From Clostridiaceae bacterium (GTDB taxonomy: Bacteria; Bacillota; Clostridia; Oscillospirales; Acutalibacteraceae), in assembly GCA_016292705.1 (NCBI GenBank), contig JAEDHZ010000105.1, positions 1 to 5,947 of the forward strand: DNA of 5,947 bases. Reading direction: 5' to 3'. Positions within the stretch are counted from its first letter, which is position 1. Every line of letters starts with the position of its first letter. Both the position numbers and the translations under genes were made by a program. Below are positions 5,309-5,947 of the stretch, one piece after another. The notes under the pieces were generated by a model. It searched no databases, was not told the DNA's origin, and saw nothing but the letters and a program-made list of their open reading frames with translations.

Positions 5309-5314
5309 GGGAGG
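5309..5314 (+). promoter_or_regulatory. Ribosome binding site deciding the TTG start of spoVAD
   Basis: GGGAGG lies 7 bases before the TTG at 5322. The strong site with ideal spacing, plus the family N-terminus that follows it, supports a TTG start. Confidence 0.85.
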
Positions 5315-5321
5315 AAAAGCT

Positions 5322-5947
5322 TTGGCAACAAGAACAGGACACACGGTTTTTCTTGAAAAAAAGCCGCGCATAATTGCAAACGCTGCCGCAGTCGGCAAAA
5401 AGGAGGGCGAAGGTCCTTTGGGGAAAGAATTTGACATTGTTTTTGAGGATGATACCCTCGGTCTTCCGTCATGGGAAAAGGCGGAAAGTGAACTTCTCAA
5501 AACAGCGGTCAAAAAAGCCCTTTCAAACGCAGCAACACAAAACAACGAGGTTGACGCAGTTTTTTCCGGAGACCTTCTTGACCAGTGCATTGGCTCATCT
5601 TTCGGGCTGAGAGCACTTCAAATTCCCGTTTGCGGTCTGTACGGTGCGTGTTCAACAATGGCTCTTTCCCTGTGTCTGGCATCACTTGCAATTGAATCGG
5701 GTGGATTTGATTGCTGTGTTGCGGCAACAAGCTCGCACTTCTGCTCGGCGGAAAAGCAGTTTCGTTATCCGCTTGAATACGGAGGCCAGCGTCCGCCGAC
5801 AGCTCAATGGACGGTTACGGGCGCAGGTGCGGCAGTGCTCAGGAACACCGCTTCCAAATCTAACCCGTATATCGACTGCATTCACATCGGAACGATATGT
5901 GATTTAGGTATAACGGACGCAAACAACATGGGTGCAGCAATGGCACC
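5322..5947 (+). CDS. spoVAD: Stage V sporulation protein AD (SpoVAD), 3' end beyond the window
   Basis: The first 208 residues of SpoVAD are present and remain open to the window edge; the family is about 340 residues. SpoVAD has a thiolase/ketoacyl-synthase-III fold, binds dipicolinic acid and works on the inner spore membrane with SpoVAC during DPA uptake and release. Visible signatures are TRTGHTVFLEKKPRI (3-17), EGPLGKEFD (30-38), FSGDLLDQ (81-88), GLYGACSTMALSL (105-117) with Cys110-Ser111 at the thiolase-fold active-site position, AATSSHFCSAEKQFRYPLEY (about 134-153), the VTGAGAAV strand, and DLGITDANNMGAAMA near the edge. The start is TTG at 5322 with GGGAGG 7 bases upstream; no ATG precedes the conserved N-terminus. 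It is coexpressed with spoVAC, and a spoVAE gene probably follows outside the window. Confidence 0.96.
   Translation, partial: MATRTGHTVFLEKKPRIIANAAAVGKKEGEGPLGKEFDIVFEDDTLGLPSWEKAESELLKTAVKKALSNAATQNNEVDAVFSGDLLDQCIGSSFGLRALQIPVCGLYGACSTMALSLCLASLAIESGGFDCCVAATSSHFCSAEKQFRYPLEYGGQRPPTAQWTVTGAGAAVLRNTASKSNPYIDCIHIGTICDLGITDANNMGAAMA

Noticed and set aside
4835..5730. Minus-strand open frames opposite spoVAC and spoVAD
   Set aside because: They are antisense to recognised sporulation genes, with biased low-sense composition and no initiation signals.

Overview
The window looks like chromosome of an endospore-forming member of the Clostridia, probably a gut-type Oscillospiraceae/Ruminococcaceae relative. 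The evidence is a spoVAC-spoVAD pair (spore dipicolinate channel genes) without spoVAA/spoVAB in front, a small four-cysteine protein of the DUF6472 type, a DUF1015 gene, and strong Shine-Dalgarno sites. GC content looks moderate, somewhat below 50% by eye. No tRNA, rRNA, CRISPR array, insertion sequence or phage gene was seen.

Layout. Positions 1-4669 are all on the minus strand, so the transcribed order runs from right to left: DUF1015 protein (4669-3425), a hairpin terminator (about 3375-3416), an AlaX-type alanyl-tRNA editing protein (3340-2174), then a tight three-gene unit. That unit consists of a 59-codon cysteine-rich protein with a GTG start (2097-1918), a single-chain iron-sulfur L-serine dehydratase (1905-697) and a KDPG/4-hydroxy-2-oxoglutarate aldolase family protein (683-39). 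The gaps inside it are 12 and 13 bases, and a good vegetative promoter lies just before it. On the plus strand, spoVAC (4854-5297) and the first 208 codons of spoVAD (5322 to the window end) start a spore operon. The 184-base divergent region 4670-4853 carries two staggered vegetative-type promoters facing the DUF1015 gene and a candidate forespore (sigma-G/sigma-F type) promoter facing spoVAC.

How the genes fit together. Serine dehydratase and the aldolase both yield pyruvate. AlaX proteins clear Ser-tRNA(Ala), a mischarging error that depends on free serine. DUF1015 genes are, from general knowledge, often found beside serine biosynthesis genes (serA/serC) in Firmicutes. The minus-strand half therefore has a loose serine theme, which is inference. 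The plus-strand half belongs to sporulation and appears functionally separate. Every large gene is a recognisable family. The least characterised elements are the short cysteine-rich gene in front of the serine dehydratase and the DUF1015 protein with its DGHHR motif.
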